Shown: piece by piece, positions 63,271-64,000 of the stretch
Layout: each line of letters opens with the position of its first letter
Numbering within the stretch: position 1 is the stretch's first letter
From: Synaphobranchus kaupii
Lineage: Eukaryota > Chordata > Actinopteri > Anguilliformes > Synaphobranchidae
Assembly (NCBI GenBank): GCA_029718625.1
Contig: CM056377.1
Location: 32,654,653-32,718,652, forward strand
Direction of reading: 5' to 3'
DNA length: 64,000 nt
Program-made: the position numbers and the translations under genes
The notes under the pieces: model-generated
Told to the model about the DNA's origin: nothing
Databases searched by the model: none
The model's input: only the letters and a program-made list of their open reading frames with translations

Positions 63271-64000
63271 GGCCCTGTCTTACACCCGGCGCTAAGCGGC
63301 GCTAACCCAAACGCAAGTGTCTGCTATCTTACACTCGCATGGTTCATTATAACGCCTTGCGTTCGCGTCCTTTAACTACCATGTATTCTTGCGCCCATTA
63401 CAAGTGAACTGGGCGTGTTGGTCTTAAAATGAGGAGTGGCCAGGATTATTTTTGAGCCAGCAGAAAGCGCTTGCGCTAGAACCACCAAAAACCTGGTCTA
63501 AAGTCATGTCGCAGTTGTTTACATGTTATTTTAACGGCGCATATAAGTGCGTCTATATAGGCGTGTGCACAACGCGCGTAAACCCTCCTGCCTGTTACAC
63601 ACAGGGGCGCGCACAAGCATGACTAAAAATATCAAGATTACAATGTGAAATATTATTATTGTGTAGGCTATATAAAAAAATGCATAATAATAAAAGGGTC
63701 CATAGGTCAAAGACCACATAGCTACCTGTCCCTCAGCGAAGGGAAATTAAATTTCTTTCAGACCACTCCATCAACATCCAGGCGATGTGCGATGGTACGT
63801 GTAAGGTTACATGTAGGCTATAGACTATTTGCAATTATCCTGGATCAATCTATGACTTAGCCTATATTTGCCAATAATTCCTGTAATCTTCTGGGGGGGC
63901 AATCTACTGTTACGGGACAATGGCTATCCATTAAAAATGGCTTTCCATTTGCTGATAACACCTATATCAAGCCTAATGCGCGAATTGTCATTTACACCTA
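63271..64000. other. gtpbp3 intron 4 (partial) with a probable MITE
   Basis: GGGCCCTGTCTTACACCCGG at 63271 starts a GC- and CGC-rich segment typical of the end of a fish MITE family whose termini have this form. Its other end is not found by 64000, so the element is truncated or continues past the window. No further gtpbp3 exon is seen. Confidence 0.4.

Overview
The window is vertebrate nuclear DNA, almost certainly from a teleost fish. Three protein-coding genes with long GT-AG introns are embedded in typical fish interspersed DNA: Tc1 relics, hAT and piggyBac-type MITEs, a Penelope-like element, an RTE-type LINE tail, solo LTRs and long CA/GA/CT microsatellites. I cannot name the species.

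Genes. (1) dda1, + strand, coding exons from 3668 to 7988: the small DDB1-binding subunit of CUL4 ubiquitin ligases. (2) ano8, - strand, 17 coding exons from 50180 down to 15632: anoctamin-8. The exons sum to 3327 nt, an open frame of 1108 codons plus stop, and its first intron alone is 19.7 kb. (3) gtpbp3, + strand, from 61316, running off the right edge: the mitochondrial MnmE-type tRNA-modification GTPase, of which only the first four coding exons (201 codons, N-terminal domain) are present. The order and orientation dda1(+) ano8(-) gtpbp3(+) match what I know of human 19p13.11 (DDA1-ANO8-GTPBP3), which supports all three calls. The three proteins have unrelated jobs (ubiquitin ligase, membrane protein at ER-plasma membrane contacts, mitochondrial tRNA modification), so they form a conserved neighbourhood rather than a pathway.

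Layout. 1-699: MITE with 70-bp inverted ends. 700-3100: unique intergenic DNA. 3130-3676: dda1 promoter and tiny first coding exon. 7989 to about 11.52 kb: dda1 3' UTR. About 12.0-15.63 kb: convergent ano8 3' UTR. 15.6-30.3 kb: ano8 exons 17 to 2. 30.3-50.0 kb: ano8 intron 1, full of repeats, with a 1057-bp solo LTR and a hammerhead-ribozyme-like motif. 50.0-50.6 kb: CpG-rich ano8 start. 50.6-60.9 kb: intergenic repeats, including a three-layer nest (piggyBac-like ends around a Penelope-like element, itself split by a 1820-bp solo LTR). 60.9-64.0 kb: gtpbp3 promoter and 5' half.

Most interesting signal. ano8 intron 12 holds an unannotated-looking 45-codon reading block (20467-20601, - strand) bounded by usable splice sites, phase 0 at both ends. 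It is homologous to the first 45 codons of exon 13, i.e. transmembrane helix 6. It looks like a duplicated, possibly mutually exclusive TM6 exon. Used instead of exon 13 it would also remove the long acidic TM6-TM7 loop and give an ANO10-like architecture. An array of eight 39-bp repeats lies between the two candidate exons.
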